From positions 372,001 to 436,000 of the forward strand of contig NZ_CTEI01000001.1 of NCBI RefSeq assembly GCF_001368815.1: DNA of 64,000 nucleotides, read 5' to 3'. The notes under the pieces were generated by a model, which ran no database searches, was not told the DNA's origin, and saw only the letters and a program-made list of their open reading frames with translations. Position 1 is the stretch's first letter. Each line of letters opens with the position of its first letter. Origin of the DNA: Paraliobacillus sp. PM-2 (lineage in GTDB: Bacteria; Bacillota; Bacilli; Bacillales; Amphibacillaceae). The position numbers and the translations under genes are program-made. This document shows, piece after piece, positions 9,024-17,292 of the stretch.

Positions 9024-9392
9024 ATGAAACTCTTTATGCTATTCGGCGTCATTAATGGCTTTTTAGCAGTTGCTTTAGGGGCCTTTGGTGCCCATGGATT
9101 AGAAGGGAAACTTACAGAAAAAGCGCTAAATACTTGGGAAAAGGCAGTTCAATATCAGATGTTCCATACTGGTGCACTCCTAGTTACTGCCCTTCTTTTA
9201 GCCAAATACCAACTATCCACAATCTCAATGGCAGGTTGGTTTTTTCTTATAGGTATTATTATATTTTCTGGAAGTCTATATGTTTACGCAACAACATCCC
9301 TTAAGGCATTTGCAATGATTACACCAATCGGTGGATTCGCATTTTTAATTGGCTGGGTCTTACTTGGTTATGCAGCAATCAAATTCATGTGA
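9024..9392 (+). CDS. ywdK: DUF423 membrane protein YwdK
   Basis: A 122-residue protein with four predicted membrane helices. The glycine-rich start FLAVALGAFGAHGLEGKLTEKAL and the LNTWEKAVQYQMFHTGAL segment are typical of DUF423 proteins (YwdK in B. subtilis, YgdD in E. coli). Function is not established. It follows ywdI with a GGAAGG-type site upstream. Its 3' end overlaps by 8 bases the 3' end of a convergent membrane-protein gene on the other strand. Confidence 0.85.
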   Translation: MKLFMLFGVINGFLAVALGAFGAHGLEGKLTEKALNTWEKAVQYQMFHTGALLVTALLLAKYQLSTISMAGWFFLIGIIIFSGSLYVYATTSLKAFAMITPIGGFAFLIGWVLLGYAAIKFM

Positions 9393-9633
9393 TATATAAA
9401 TAACTAATAAAAATAATAAGAAGAATGGCTCGAATCATCTGATGACCAGCTTGTGTGATATATCCCTTCTTAAGTTCAATATATCCTTCAATAAAGAAGC
9501 TGCTTATTACAGCGATACAAGCAAAAAATGAAAAAAACAAGGTTGCAGTCCACATCATCATAAAACCAGCGAAGATAGCGAGAATCAATAAAATCAGTTG
9601 TAGTTGAATCAATTTTTCAAATGGTTGTCTCAC
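9385..9633 (-). CDS. Small three-helix membrane protein, unrecognised
   Basis: An 82-residue hydrophobic protein with about three membrane segments (residues 10-30, 32-50 and 64-82) and a short charged N-terminus (MRQPFEKLIQ). I do not recognise the family. The reading frame extends upstream to a TTG at 9651, but that segment encodes the ribosome binding site itself (AAAGGAGGG), which is ideally spaced for GTG at 9633; hence the shorter start. It lies just downstream of, and on the same strand as, the gerQ-cwlJ pair, but the gerQ terminator (about 9653-9690) separates them. Its 3' end overlaps ywdK. Confidence 0.6.
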   Translation of the reverse strand: MRQPFEKLIQLQLILLILAIFAGFMMMWTATLFFSFFACIAVISSFFIEGYIELKKGYITQAGHQMIRAILLIIFISYLYIT

Positions 9634-9652
9634 TGTAGCCCTCCTTTCCAAA

Positions 9653-9690
9653 AAGAAAAGCCCTTGCCTTTTGAAAGAGCAAGGGATATT
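9653..9690 (-). terminator. Terminator of the cwlJ-gerQ operon
   Basis: GCAAGGG (9679-9685) pairs with CCCTTGC (9661-9667). Read on the minus strand, the hairpin is followed by CTTTTCTTTTT. Confidence 0.8.
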
Positions 9691-9698
9691 CTTTATGC

Positions 9699-10184
9699 TT
9701 ATCGCCCTTTATAGGAATGATTAGCTCTTTGAGATCTTGGATAATCGTAATTGATTTCTTCATCAAATGTAATGTAGTCCAAGTAAATCGTTAATAATAG
9801 ATAGCGTTTATTTGTTTCCGGGTCACTTAAGATAATATGATCTCTTCCGGCCGCTTCAATTATTCCCTTGAATATTTTCGCATTCCATCGATCGTTATTT
9901 TCAAAGGTCATATAAATCGTTGCGATTTTCCCTTTGTTCAAACGAAGAATATTTTCAATGTAAGATTCTTCCAAAGGCAACATTCCTGGCAGTTGACTCA
10001 TACTTGGTTGGTCTTGTGGTGGACTCTGTGTTTGATAGGGTGGATAACCATAAGATGGATAATATACCGGTTGCTGTTGTGTGTAACCTGGCTGATACAT
10101 CATTCCTGGATAATACGAACCGCCTTGCATTTGCTGTTGATACATACTTTGTTGTTTGTTACGCTGTTTGTTTTCATCACTCAT
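9699..10184 (-). CDS. gerQ: Spore coat/germination protein GerQ
   Basis: A 161-residue protein with two parts. Residues 1-60 are rich in Gln, Tyr and Pro (for example YYPGMMYQPGY), and residues 65-161 form the conserved GerQ domain (LPLEESYIENILRLNKGK, IYMTFENNDRW, YLDYITFDEEI). In B. subtilis GerQ (YwdL) sits in the inner spore coat, is cross-linked by the transglutaminase Tgl, and is needed to localise the lytic enzyme CwlJ. The Gln/Lys-rich head fits that cross-linking. It is slightly shorter than the B. subtilis protein. It lies 18 bases downstream of cwlJ, on the same strand, which supports joint expression in the mother cell. Confidence 0.9.
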   Translation of the reverse strand: MSDENKQRNKQQSMYQQQMQGGSYYPGMMYQPGYTQQQPVYYPSYGYPPYQTQSPPQDQPSMSQLPGMLPLEESYIENILRLNKGKIATIYMTFENNDRWNAKIFKGIIEAAGRDHIILSDPETNKRYLLLTIYLDYITFDEEINYDYPRSQRANHSYKGR

Positions 10185-10202
10185 TTACATAACACTCCTC
10201 TC

Positions 10203-10622
10203 TTATACGTTCGGGCACTCAGAAGCTAAAGGTGCAAAAAAACAATGTGATTTATATCTGCCAGAATTCCATTGGCCAAACCATTGTGATGGACAACTTC
10301 CTTCTGGTCTAAAAAACCATAATGAACGTGTGGCTGGGTGAAATCGTTCTCCTTTAATGACGCGCCTTGCTAGTTCGCGATCTGCTTCTCTGGCACGCTG
10401 ATGAAAATATCCCTTTTGTGTAGCTTCAAATCCACCAGGGCTTTGAAAGACCATATTGTTAATGGATCTGATATTTTTAAAGTCTAAACAATCCGCTCGC
10501 ACACGATTGATTCCGGTATTTCCAACCATTAGCATACCTAGTCGACCATCACCTTCTGCTTCAGCTCGCATTAATCGGGCAAGTAAATCCACATCTTTGC
10601 TTGTGTTTTGAACTACAGCCAT
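10203..10622 (-). CDS. cwlJ: Spore cortex-lytic cell wall hydrolase CwlJ
   Basis: A 139-residue enzyme of the Hydrolase_2/SleB fold. Conserved marks are the catalytic-region Glu in LMRAEAEGDGRLGMLMVGN, NRVRADC, PGGFEAT, and the aromatic/cysteine tail SLWFFRPEGSCPSQWFGQW. CwlJ degrades the cortex peptidoglycan (muramic-delta-lactam) at germination and depends on GerQ, its partner gene here. No signal peptide is seen, as is usual for CwlJ. The frame runs 11 codons further up to 10655, but GAGGTGAAGCG before ATG 10622 and the family's usual N-terminus (MAVV) favour the shorter start. Length equals the B. subtilis protein (about 142). Confidence 0.92.
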   Translation of the reverse strand: MAVVQNTSKDVDLLARLMRAEAEGDGRLGMLMVGNTGINRVRADCLDFKNIRSINNMVFQSPGGFEATQKGYFHQRAREADRELARRVIKGERFHPATRSLWFFRPEGSCPSQWFGQWNSGRYKSHCFFAPLASECPNV

Positions 10623-10756
10623 CGCTTCACCTCGCTTTTGTACCAATCGTCCCACTACATATACCTATGCAGCAGAAAATAAAATGATGAAAGAATTTTT
10701 ATTTTGTTATTAGATTTGTTCTTGGTATAAATGATGACACACCGTTTTTAACGTAT

Positions 10757-10791
10757 AAAAAAAGATCTCACTATATATAGCGAGATCTTAT
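10757..10791 (-). terminator. Terminator of hemQ
   Basis: AAGATCTC (10762-10769) pairs with GAGATCTT (10782-10789), with further CTATATATAG pairing inside. On the minus strand the hairpin is followed by a run of seven T. Confidence 0.8.
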
Positions 10792-10809
10792 TCGTGTGAT
10801 AAAAAATAA

Positions 10810-11556
10810 TTATACTTGTAAAAAGCTCGGCACTTCATCTTTTGGAAGAATATTACCTATATAAAAAGAACCGAATTCACCAAAACGAGCGCTGACTTCA
10901 TCAAAACGCATTTCATATACTAACTTTTTAATATCTAATGCATCTTTAGCAAATAGAGTAACACTCCATTCCCAATCATCGAATCCCATGGAACCAGTAA
11001 TGATTTGACGAATTTTCCCAGCGTACTTTCTCCCGGTCATTCCATGTTCATACATTAAACGGCGACGCTCATCCATGGGTAACACATACCAATTATCCTC
11101 ACCTTGACGTCTTTTATCCATTGGATAGAAGCAAAGATGCTCCCATTTTGGTAAGCGAGGACGCAACCTTGCTTGTGTTCCAGGATGTTCTTCAGGCTTT
11201 TCTCCTTCCTTTGCCATGTACTTCGACAATTCTACAATTGAAACATAGGAATAGGTTTGCTTTGTAAAGGAAGCTAATGCTGTTTTATTAAATGACAACT
11301 CGACCTCTTGTAATTCTTTTAGTGTAGGGCGGAGAACCATGAGGATTAGATCCGCCTTATGTCCTAAAATGGAATAGACAGCGTGACTGCCGTTTTTTTC
11401 CTCATCTATTACATCCCATTTTGTTAGCAGTTCTTGAAATTCAGTGATTGCTGCATCCCTTTGTGACGCTGTGGCTTGTTTCCAAGCTTGCCAATCTATT
11501 TTTCTTAAGTCATGTAAGCAATACCAACCATCCATTGTTTCTACAGCTTCTGCCAT
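10810..11556 (-). CDS. hemQ: Coproheme decarboxylase HemQ (chlorite-dismutase family)
   Basis: A 248-residue protein matching HemQ (YwfI). The enzyme converts Fe-coproporphyrin III to heme b by two peroxide-driven decarboxylations, the last step of the coproporphyrin-dependent heme pathway of Gram-positive bacteria. Visible active-site residues are the radical-forming Tyr144 and nearby Lys148 in FYPMDKRR, and the proximal heme ligand His171 in [12 protein letters not shown]. The C-terminal [16 protein letters not shown] and [15 protein letters not shown] stretches are also family signatures. ATG 11556 follows AAGGAG. It is divergent from pta, the same arrangement as in B. subtilis. Its own terminator lies downstream. 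Confidence 0.95.
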   Translation of the reverse strand: MAEAVETMDGWYCLHDLRKIDWQAWKQATASQRDAAITEFQELLTKWDVIDEEKNGSHAVYSILGHKADLILMVLRPTLKELQEVELSFNKTALASFTKQTYSYVSIVELSKYMAKEGEKPEEHPGTQARLRPRLPKWEHLCFYPMDKRRQGEDNWYVLPMDERRRLMYEHGMTGRKYAGKIRQIITGSMGFDDWEWSVTLFAKDALDIKKLVYEMRFDEVSARFGEFGSFYIGNILPKDEVPSFLQV

Positions 11557-11923
11557 AGTAACCGCTCCTTACTTTATAATAATTTCTATTTGATATTTCC
11601 TATCAGCTTTTAATATACCATAAAACGGGTATAGTAAACATGCAGAATGCTTACTTTATAAAGGAATAAATGGCTACGAACAGGTGTCATTACATGTTAG
11701 TAATAATGAATGATTAAATTGTCATGATTTAGACAAAAATCAAACAGGAAATGGTAGCTGGGAAAAAAGCAAATTAACTGCTTGATTTCAATGTTTTATC
11801 GGTCTTTAGAGAGAATGTTTTTTGCAAACTTATTCATGTAATAAAAAAAGTCAAAGCTAATACTTTCATTCAAACACAAAAAGGCGTATTATATATAACA
11901 GAAATGATTTTGGAGGGTGACAC
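11557..11923. other. Intergenic region between hemQ and pta (367 bases)
   Basis: AT-rich divergent promoter region with no convincing reading frame. A candidate -10 for pta is TATTAT at 11887-11892 close to the start, but its -35 is weak. I did not find a good cre site. No hairpin with a T-run is visible. Confidence 0.4.
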
Positions 11924-12895
11924 ATGAGTAATTTATTTGATACGTTGAAAAACAGATTATCAGGAAATAGCAGAAAAATTGTATTCCCAGAGGGATCTGA
12001 TCAAAGAATTTTAACTGCAGCTAGTAAGTTAGCAGTAGATGGTTTAGTTCAACCTGTACTAGTCGGGAATCGTGAAAAATTAGAACAGAAAGCAAAAGAA
12101 TTAGAAGTTGTACTTGATCAAGTAGAAATAATTGATCCAACTAATTACGATCAATTTGATGATATGGTTGCTAGCTTTGTCGAACGTCGAAAAGGAAAAG
12201 CGACAGAAGAAGATGCTCGTAAGATTCTATTAGATGAGAATTACTTTGGAACCATGCTTGTATATATGGATAAAGCAGATGGATTAGTTAGTGGTGCTGC
12301 TCATTCTACAGCAGACACTGTTCGCCCGGCTTTACAAATTATAAAAACCAAAGCAGGTATTAAGAAAACATCTGGCGTATTTATCATGGTTCGTGATGAT
12401 GAAAAATATGTATTTGCAGACTGTGCCATTAACATTGCACCAGATAGTCAAGATTTAGCTGAGATTGCCTTAGCAAGTGCAGAAACAGCTCAACTTTTTG
12501 ATATGGACCCTCGTGTTGCGATGCTTAGCTTCTCAACGAAAGGATCTGCTAAATCAGAGGAAACAGAAAAGGTTTCAGAAGCAGTAAAAATTGCTAAAGA
12601 ACAACGACCAGATTTAACACTAGATGGTGAATTCCAATTTGATGCAGCCTTTGTACCTAGTGTAGCAGAGAAAAAAGCACCAGATGCCGATATAAAAGGA
12701 AACGCAAATGTTTTCGTATTCCCAGGATTAGAAGCTGGTAACATCGGATATAAGATTGCACAACGTTTAGGTAATTTTGATGCTGTAGGTCCAATCTTGC
12801 AAGGGTTAAACAAACCGGTAAATGATCTATCTCGTGGCTGTGACACAGATGATGTCTATAAATTAGCCATTATTACAGCGGCTCAATCACTATAA
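11924..12895 (+). CDS. pta: Phosphate acetyltransferase Pta
   Basis: A 323-residue enzyme interconverting acetyl-CoA plus phosphate with acetyl phosphate plus CoA, the first step of overflow acetate production (with acetate kinase, not in this window). Typical segments are IVFPEGSDQRILTAA at the N-terminus, DGLVSGAAHSTADTVRPALQII in the CoA/phosphate site, and near the C-terminus NVFVFPGLEAGNIGYKIAQR and GPILQGLNKPVNDLSRGC. Length equals the short Bacillus-type Pta with no N-terminal DRTGG extension. ATG 11924 follows TGGAGGGTG. Single gene closed by a strong terminator. Neighbours hemQ and lipL match the B. subtilis order. Confidence 0.96.
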   Translation: MSNLFDTLKNRLSGNSRKIVFPEGSDQRILTAASKLAVDGLVQPVLVGNREKLEQKAKELEVVLDQVEIIDPTNYDQFDDMVASFVERRKGKATEEDARKILLDENYFGTMLVYMDKADGLVSGAAHSTADTVRPALQIIKTKAGIKKTSGVFIMVRDDEKYVFADCAINIAPDSQDLAEIALASAETAQLFDMDPRVAMLSFSTKGSAKSEETEKVSEAVKIAKEQRPDLTLDGEFQFDAAFVPSVAEKKAPDADIKGNANVFVFPGLEAGNIGYKIAQRLGNFDAVGPILQGLNKPVNDLSRGCDTDDVYKLAIITAAQSL

Positions 12896-12915
12896 AAAGC
12901 AGTTATTTTTTCTAG

Positions 12916-12951
12916 AACAGAGTTATTCTTCGTGATAACTCTGTTTTTTTG
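12916..12951 (+). terminator. Terminator of pta
   Basis: AACAGAGTTAT (12916-12926) pairs with ATAACTCTGTT (12935-12945), followed by TTTTTT. Confidence 0.9.
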
Positions 12952-13033
12952 ACAAGAGTAATAGTATTTTTCTATTCAATAAGCAAAATGTTGGATGATC
13001 CAGCAAACACTTTTGCACTACATGAGCGAAGGC

Positions 13034-13146
13034 AACAAATGGGCGACACTCTAGGAACAGCACGGGCTGAAGATCCAGTTATTCAAGTGGTCTTTGCTTG
13101 AATAACTTAGCTGAAGCCGTACCTGCAGAAAGGGAGCCCATTTGTT
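13034..13146. repeat. Structured dispersed repeat, diverged core copy (copy A)
   Basis: A nested hairpin related to the elements at 48473-48906 and 50807-51096. Shared primary sequence includes AACAGCACG, GAAGATCCA and the descending GAAGCCGT with CTGCAGAAAG. The outer stem is AACAAATGGGC (13034-13044) with GCCCATTTGTT (13136-13146), and the inner stem is AGTTATTCAAG (13077-13087) with CTTGAATAACT (13097-13107). Both stems have different bases from copy C but stay paired. The terminal inverted repeats of the other copies are not recognisable here. It fills most of the gap of about 380 bases between pta and the next gene, and contains no plausible gene. Confidence 0.65.
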
Positions 13147-13184
13147 TCCGTAGCGGAATTGGAGTGCTTCGTATGATATTTTAA

Positions 13185-13211
13185 AAGACCGGGTGAGTTG
13201 CCCGGTTTTTC
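13185..13211 (+). terminator. Second intrinsic terminator downstream of pta
   Basis: ACCGGG (13188-13193) pairs with CCCGGT (13201-13206) around a 7-base loop, preceded by AAAAG and followed by TTTTC. It lies just after repeat copy A. Confidence 0.75.
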
Positions 13212-13276
13212 TTGATACACTATATTAAATACAAAGTTTCACGTTGAGAATTTTATTTAAAATAAGCGAAAGCGTG

Positions 13277-14401
13277 GTGACTACGTTGGAACTCAATCAA
13301 GTAATTCTTCATCATTTGTTAATGGATTACAAACACCCATTTGTTACAAGCCACGGAAAAGTAGAGAAGAAGGACTTCTATATTATAGAAATAATTGATG
13401 ATCAAGGAAATGCAGGGTTTGGTGAAACAGAAGCATTCACTACTCCGTGGTATACGGAAGAAACGACAGAAACTACTAGGATAATGTTAGAAAATCATCT
13501 GATTCCTATGTTATTACAAACGCCTGTCAAACACCCGAATGAGCTAGGGAAGCTGTTCCACTCGATTCGTCGCAATCAGATGGCGAAAGCAGCGATTGAA
13601 GGCGCGTTATGGGATCTTTACGCGAAAAAATTAGGAAAACCATTATTTCAAGTAATTGGTGGGGAGAAACCAAGCATCGATGTTGGGGTTAGCATCGGAA
13701 TAAAGCCAACAGATCAAGAGTTACTTGAAACAATTGAAGAAAAATGTTTGCAAGGATATCAACGAGTAAAGTTAAAAGTCAAAAAAGGGGAAGAACTACG
13801 CGTATTAGAAAAAGTAAGAACGGCATTTCCCTCGCTTTCCTTAATGATTGATGCCAACGGTGCTTATTCTTGGGCAGATCAAGAGCGATTGCTTGCATTA
13901 GATCAGTTTGACTTATTAATGATTGAACAGCCTTTTGCGCAAGATGATTTTGTGGAACATGCAAAGTTACAAGCTTTATTACAAACACCCATTTGTTTAG
14001 ATGAAAGTATTCATACATTTAATGACTTAAAAACAGCTATTGCCTTACAAAGCTGTCAAATTGTCAATATTAAACTTAGTCGAGTAGGTGGTATCCAAAA
14101 TGCTAAGGATATGCATGATTATGCCAAGCGACGCGATATGCCATTGTGGTGTGGTGGGATGCTTGAAGCTGGGATTGGTAGGGCACATAGTTTAGCGATA
14201 GCTACTTTACCTCAATTCACGCTACCAGCAGACACGGCAGGCTCAGCACATTATTGGGAAAGAGATATTATTTACCCGGAGATAAAGACTGAAAAGGGAA
14301 AGATTCATTTATCTCAAGATCCAGGTATAGGATATGCTGTAGATTATGAAGCATTAGCGTATTATCGAATGGAAAAACGTATTCATACTAGAAAAAAGTA
14401 G
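13277..14401 (+). CDS. o-Succinylbenzoate synthase / N-acylamino acid racemase family enzyme
   Basis: An enolase-superfamily enzyme of about 374 residues in the MenC/NAAAR group. The barrel carries the expected residues: the Lys pair in QRVKLKVKKG, metal ligands Asp in LMIDANGAYSW, Glu in LLMIEQPF and Asp in ICLDESIHT, and the second catalytic Lys in VNIKLSRVGG. Members make o-succinylbenzoate for menaquinone or racemise N-acyl amino acids; some do both. No menaquinone genes are nearby, so the main role is undecided. The frame opens at 13244, but that TTG has no ribosome binding site. Family alignment suggests a start near GTG 13277 or TTG 13286, so the start is uncertain by a few codons. Confidence 0.8.
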   Translation: MTTLELNQVILHHLLMDYKHPFVTSHGKVEKKDFYIIEIIDDQGNAGFGETEAFTTPWYTEETTETTRIMLENHLIPMLLQTPVKHPNELGKLFHSIRRNQMAKAAIEGALWDLYAKKLGKPLFQVIGGEKPSIDVGVSIGIKPTDQELLETIEEKCLQGYQRVKLKVKKGEELRVLEKVRTAFPSLSLMIDANGAYSWADQERLLALDQFDLLMIEQPFAQDDFVEHAKLQALLQTPICLDESIHTFNDLKTAIALQSCQIVNIKLSRVGGIQNAKDMHDYAKRRDMPLWCGGMLEAGIGRAHSLAIATLPQFTLPADTAGSAHYWERDIIYPEIKTEKGKIHLSQDPGIGYAVDYEALAYYRMEKRIHTRKK

Positions 14402-14438
14402 GCACTCGGACTTATACTAAGTTACCGAGTGCTTTTTT
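14402..14438. terminator. Bidirectional terminator between the MenC-like gene and lipL
   Basis: GCACTCGG (14402-14409) pairs with CCGAGTGC (14425-14432), followed by TTTTTTA. The hairpin overlaps the last codons of the convergent lipL gene. Confidence 0.85.
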
Positions 14439-15254
14439 ATTTCGATCTTCCATTTGCTGTTTGCGTTTATCATAATTAGCTTGTTCCTCTTCGGTTAATG
14501 CGGATTTAGTCCATTCTAATGAATGATTGGTTAAAGAATCAGTGATTTTTTGTTTCATCTCATCAACCGTAATTGGCTTATTTAATAACTCACTTAATGA
14601 ACGCATGGTGTCAGGTTGAACGGTAGGGTAGTCGAATTTACCTTGTTGACCTTGTAAGCCTTGTGTATAGAATTCCTGAATCAGCTTTGCTCTTTCTTGT
14701 CCACTTCCTTCTACAGCAATATAAATTTGTACAGCAACACCATTACGCACGCGCCGTTGGGAAATACCAGCAAACTTCTTTCCATTAATACTTAAATCAT
14801 AATCGCCAGGACAGTAAGAACCTACTATCTCGTATGCTTCAATTGCATCTGTTTCAGCGTATAGGATATCTCTAATGAAAGATACCATGACCTCATACCC
14901 TTGATGAATGCCAATTTTGTTTCCATTTGGAAGTAATAGAGATAAATTTAAAACCCCTTTATCCAACACGACAGCTAATCCACCTGAATTACGTACAATC
15001 GTTTGGAATCCATGCTGCTGTAAGAAGCTAACCGCCTCTTCTTTATGAGGAATACGTGTATCAGGGATCCCGAGAACAATTGTTTTATCATGTGTCCATA
15101 ATCGAATCACTGGTGGAGATATTTGTTTACTAACCGATAATGCTAGTGCATCGTCAATTGCAAATTCGTCCATCGTTGTTTTATTTATGGTTAGTTGATA
15201 ATCATCAATTAAACGAATCTGTGTATTTGTAAAAAAATCTTTCCAATTAGTCAT
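14412..15254 (-). CDS. lipL: Octanoyl-[GcvH]:protein N-octanoyltransferase LipL
   Basis: A 280-residue protein of the LplA/LipB superfamily that fits LipL (YwfL). In B. subtilis-type lipoate synthesis, LipM loads octanoate on GcvH and LipL transfers it by amidotransfer to E2 subunits such as PDH and OGDH. The catalytic cysteine is visible in IVGSYCPGDYDLSINGKKFAGISQRR, together with the RNSGGLAVVLDKGVLN binding motif. The frame extends to 15371, but AAGGAGCAAGCACAC before ATG 15254 and the family length (about 281) set the start. The C-terminus is charged and helical. Position near pta and ywfO matches B. subtilis. Confidence 0.9.
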   Translation of the reverse strand: MTNWKDFFTNTQIRLIDDYQLTINKTTMDEFAIDDALALSVSKQISPPVIRLWTHDKTIVLGIPDTRIPHKEEAVSFLQQHGFQTIVRNSGGLAVVLDKGVLNLSLLLPNGNKIGIHQGYEVMVSFIRDILYAETDAIEAYEIVGSYCPGDYDLSINGKKFAGISQRRVRNGVAVQIYIAVEGSGQERAKLIQEFYTQGLQGQQGKFDYPTVQPDTMRSLSELLNKPITVDEMKQKITDSLTNHSLEWTKSALTEEEQANYDKRKQQMEDRNKKALGNLV

Positions 15255-15412
15255 GTGTGCTTGCTCCTTTTTTGTGCCTTGATTTAACGATTGAAATGCT
15301 TTGAAATTTATCTTTATCCTCTTTTGAACATCCTCTTTTAGATTACCCAAAACTATTATATAATGAATCAATACATAATGCAGAAAAAAATGTCGGCAGA
15401 AAGGGTTAATAT

Positions 15413-16717
15413 ATGTACAAAGACGAGCAATTAGAAGAAGAAAAAGTATTTAAAGACCCAGTACACCGGTATATTCATGTGAAAGATCGTGTGATATGGG
15501 ATTTGATTGGCACGGCAGAATTTCAACGACTCCGACGAATTAAACAGCTTGGCACATCATTTCTAACTTTTCATGGTGCAGAACACAGTAGATTTAATCA
15601 CTCGTTAGGTGTCTATGAAATTGTTCGCCGTATTTTGTTTAATTTTAATGGACGAAGACATTGGAATAAAGATGAACGATTACTCTGTCTATGTGCGGCG
15701 TTACTTCATGATCTAGGGCATGGACCGTTTTCACACTCTTTTGAGAAGGTGTTTAAATTAGATCATGAGGCATTCACAAGGCAAATTGTACTTGGAGATA
15801 CCGAAATTAATCATGTTTTGCGTCGAGTAGAAAAAGATTTTCCGCAAAAAGTTGCAGATGTTATTAACAAAACATATGAAGATAAATTAGTGGTTAGCTT
15901 AATATCCAGTCAAATAGATGCTGATAGAATGGATTATTTACAACGTGATGCTTACTTTACAGGAGTAAGTTATGGTCACTTTGATATGGAACGAATTTTG
16001 CGTGTCATGCGTCCATTAGAAGACCAGGTAGTTATAAAACAAACTGGGATGCATGCTGTAGAAGATTATATTATGAGCAGATATCAAATGTACTGGCAAG
16101 TTTATTTTCATCCAGTCAGTAGAAGTGCAGAGGTTATTTTATCAAAAATTCTTCATCGTGCAAAACATCTCTATGAACAAGGGTATCAATTTTCATTAAA
16201 GCCAACACATTTCTTATCTTTCTTTTCAGGTGATGTTTCATTAGATGACTATTTGCGCTTAGATGAGTCTGTCGTATTATATTATTTTCAAATGTGGATA
16301 GATGAATCAGATGAAATATTGAGTGATCTATGTGTAAGGTTTACGAATCGGAAACTATTAAAATACATAGAATTTAATCCGAATTCGCAGATGAATGAAT
16401 GGATGGAACTCTATCAATTGTTTAAGCAAATAGGGATTGATCCTGAATATTATTTAGTCGTAGATTCTTCTTCTGATTTACCATACGATTTTTATCGCCC
16501 GGGTGAAGAGGGCGAACGTTTGCCCATTTATTTATTGATGCCAAATCAAGAGTTAAAGGAATTATCTAGGGAATCGGATATTGTTGAATCCATCTCAGGG
16601 AAAAAAAGAACAGATCATAAGCTTTATTTTCCGATGGATTTTATTGAGGCATTATCGGATGATCAACCGGAAAAAAATAAAATTAAGACAATCTTAGGAT
16701 TGACCACTATAGAATAG
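15413..16717 (+). CDS. ywfO: HD-domain phosphohydrolase YwfO
   Basis: A 434-residue soluble protein of the HD superfamily. Metal ligands follow the H...HD...D scheme: HSRFNHSLGVYEIVRR, LLHDLGHGPFSHSFE and DADRMDYLQRDAYFTGVSYG. It matches the YwfO family of dNTP-triphosphohydrolase-like (SAMHD1-type) proteins in length and N-terminus (VFKDPVHRYIHV). Likely activity is hydrolysis of deoxynucleoside triphosphates or a related nucleotide; this is inferred from family. ATG 15413 lies 9 bases after AAAGGG. It precedes ywgA by 36 bases, as in B. subtilis, and the two are probably cotranscribed. Confidence 0.88.
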   Translation: MYKDEQLEEEKVFKDPVHRYIHVKDRVIWDLIGTAEFQRLRRIKQLGTSFLTFHGAEHSRFNHSLGVYEIVRRILFNFNGRRHWNKDERLLCLCAALLHDLGHGPFSHSFEKVFKLDHEAFTRQIVLGDTEINHVLRRVEKDFPQKVADVINKTYEDKLVVSLISSQIDADRMDYLQRDAYFTGVSYGHFDMERILRVMRPLEDQVVIKQTGMHAVEDYIMSRYQMYWQVYFHPVSRSAEVILSKILHRAKHLYEQGYQFSLKPTHFLSFFSGDVSLDDYLRLDESVVLYYFQMWIDESDEILSDLCVRFTNRKLLKYIEFNPNSQMNEWMELYQLFKQIGIDPEYYLVVDSSSDLPYDFYRPGEEGERLPIYLLMPNQELKELSRESDIVESISGKKRTDHKLYFPMDFIEALSDDQPEKNKIKTILGLTTIE

Positions 16718-16753
16718 ATTGTGCAACTAAGCTTGGAATAGGGGTTGTTTTAA

Positions 16754-17245
16754 ATGTTAGCAAATCATGCAAAGCTAATGAAGTTTTTCATGAATGCAGG
16801 AGAAATTGTAGGACGTAAAAAACTACAAAAAATGATATATATTCTAAAAAAATGTGATATTCCTTTTGAAGAAAAGTATGAATTTCATTTTTATGGACCG
16901 TATTCTGAAGAATTAACACTTCGAATAGAAGAGTTATGTAACCTAGGATTTATATCAGAGCAAAAAGAACAAAAGAGCAATTATTATCAATATCGATATA
17001 CGGTTACAACGGCTGGAGAAGATTTTCTGGAACATTCTATGGTAGAGTTCCCCTCTTGCAATGATAAAATAGAAAAAATGAAAGAAAAGAGCTCAAGGTT
17101 TCTTGAATTAGTATCTACCATGCTGTATTTTGACCATTTAACAAAAGAAGAAGTCGAAGAAAAAGTACAAGTCGTAAAGAAAAGCTCTAATTATACCCAT
17201 GCGGATCTACAAGCAGGATGGCAATTTATCACAGAATTAAAATAA
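16754..17245 (+). CDS. ywgA: YwgA family protein
   Basis: A 163-residue soluble protein of unknown function, recognised from its position after ywfO and the pattern KLQKMIYILKKCDIPFEEKYEFHFYGPYSEEL. This resembles the winged-helix-like SocA/Panacea (DUF4065) domain, in which KLQKLLY and F-x-GP-Y motifs recur. The C-terminal part (residues 100-163) is charged and helical. Panacea proteins can be antitoxins, but there is no toxin candidate beside it, so a toxin-antitoxin role is not claimed. The start ATG 16754 has only a weak GGGG element. The TAA stop forms the left edge of a perfect 16-bp REP-like hairpin. Confidence 0.8.
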   Translation: MLANHAKLMKFFMNAGEIVGRKKLQKMIYILKKCDIPFEEKYEFHFYGPYSEELTLRIEELCNLGFISEQKEQKSNYYQYRYTVTTAGEDFLEHSMVEFPSCNDKIEKMKEKSSRFLELVSTMLYFDHLTKEEVEEKVQVVKKSSNYTHADLQAGWQFITELK

Positions 17246-17278
17246 ATGGGACAAGGGGTCAGCCCCTTGTCCCATTTA
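17243..17278. repeat. REP-like palindrome 1 (also a likely terminator of ywgA)
   Basis: Perfect 16-bp stem with a 4-base loop: 17243-17258 pairs with 17263-17278. The core GGGACAAGGGG...CCCCTTGTCCC belongs to the widespread GGGACA-GGGGTC type of palindrome. It overlaps the ywgA stop codon and lies 15 bases before the next gene start. A related copy follows that gene at 19304-19334. Confidence 0.8.
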
Positions 17279-17292
17279 TAAGGAGACTTGAT

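Noticed and set aside
9837-10341. Several plus-strand frames opposite gerQ and cwlJ (61-130 codons)
   Set aside because: They mirror the Gln/Tyr-rich gerQ and cwlJ coding strand and look like low-complexity translations; gerQ and cwlJ are clearly the real genes.
16754-17245. YwgA as antitoxin of a toxin-antitoxin pair
   Set aside because: Panacea-like domain is suggestive, but no small toxin gene adjoins; neighbours are ywfO and a permease, and the ywfO-ywgA order is the ordinary Bacillus one.
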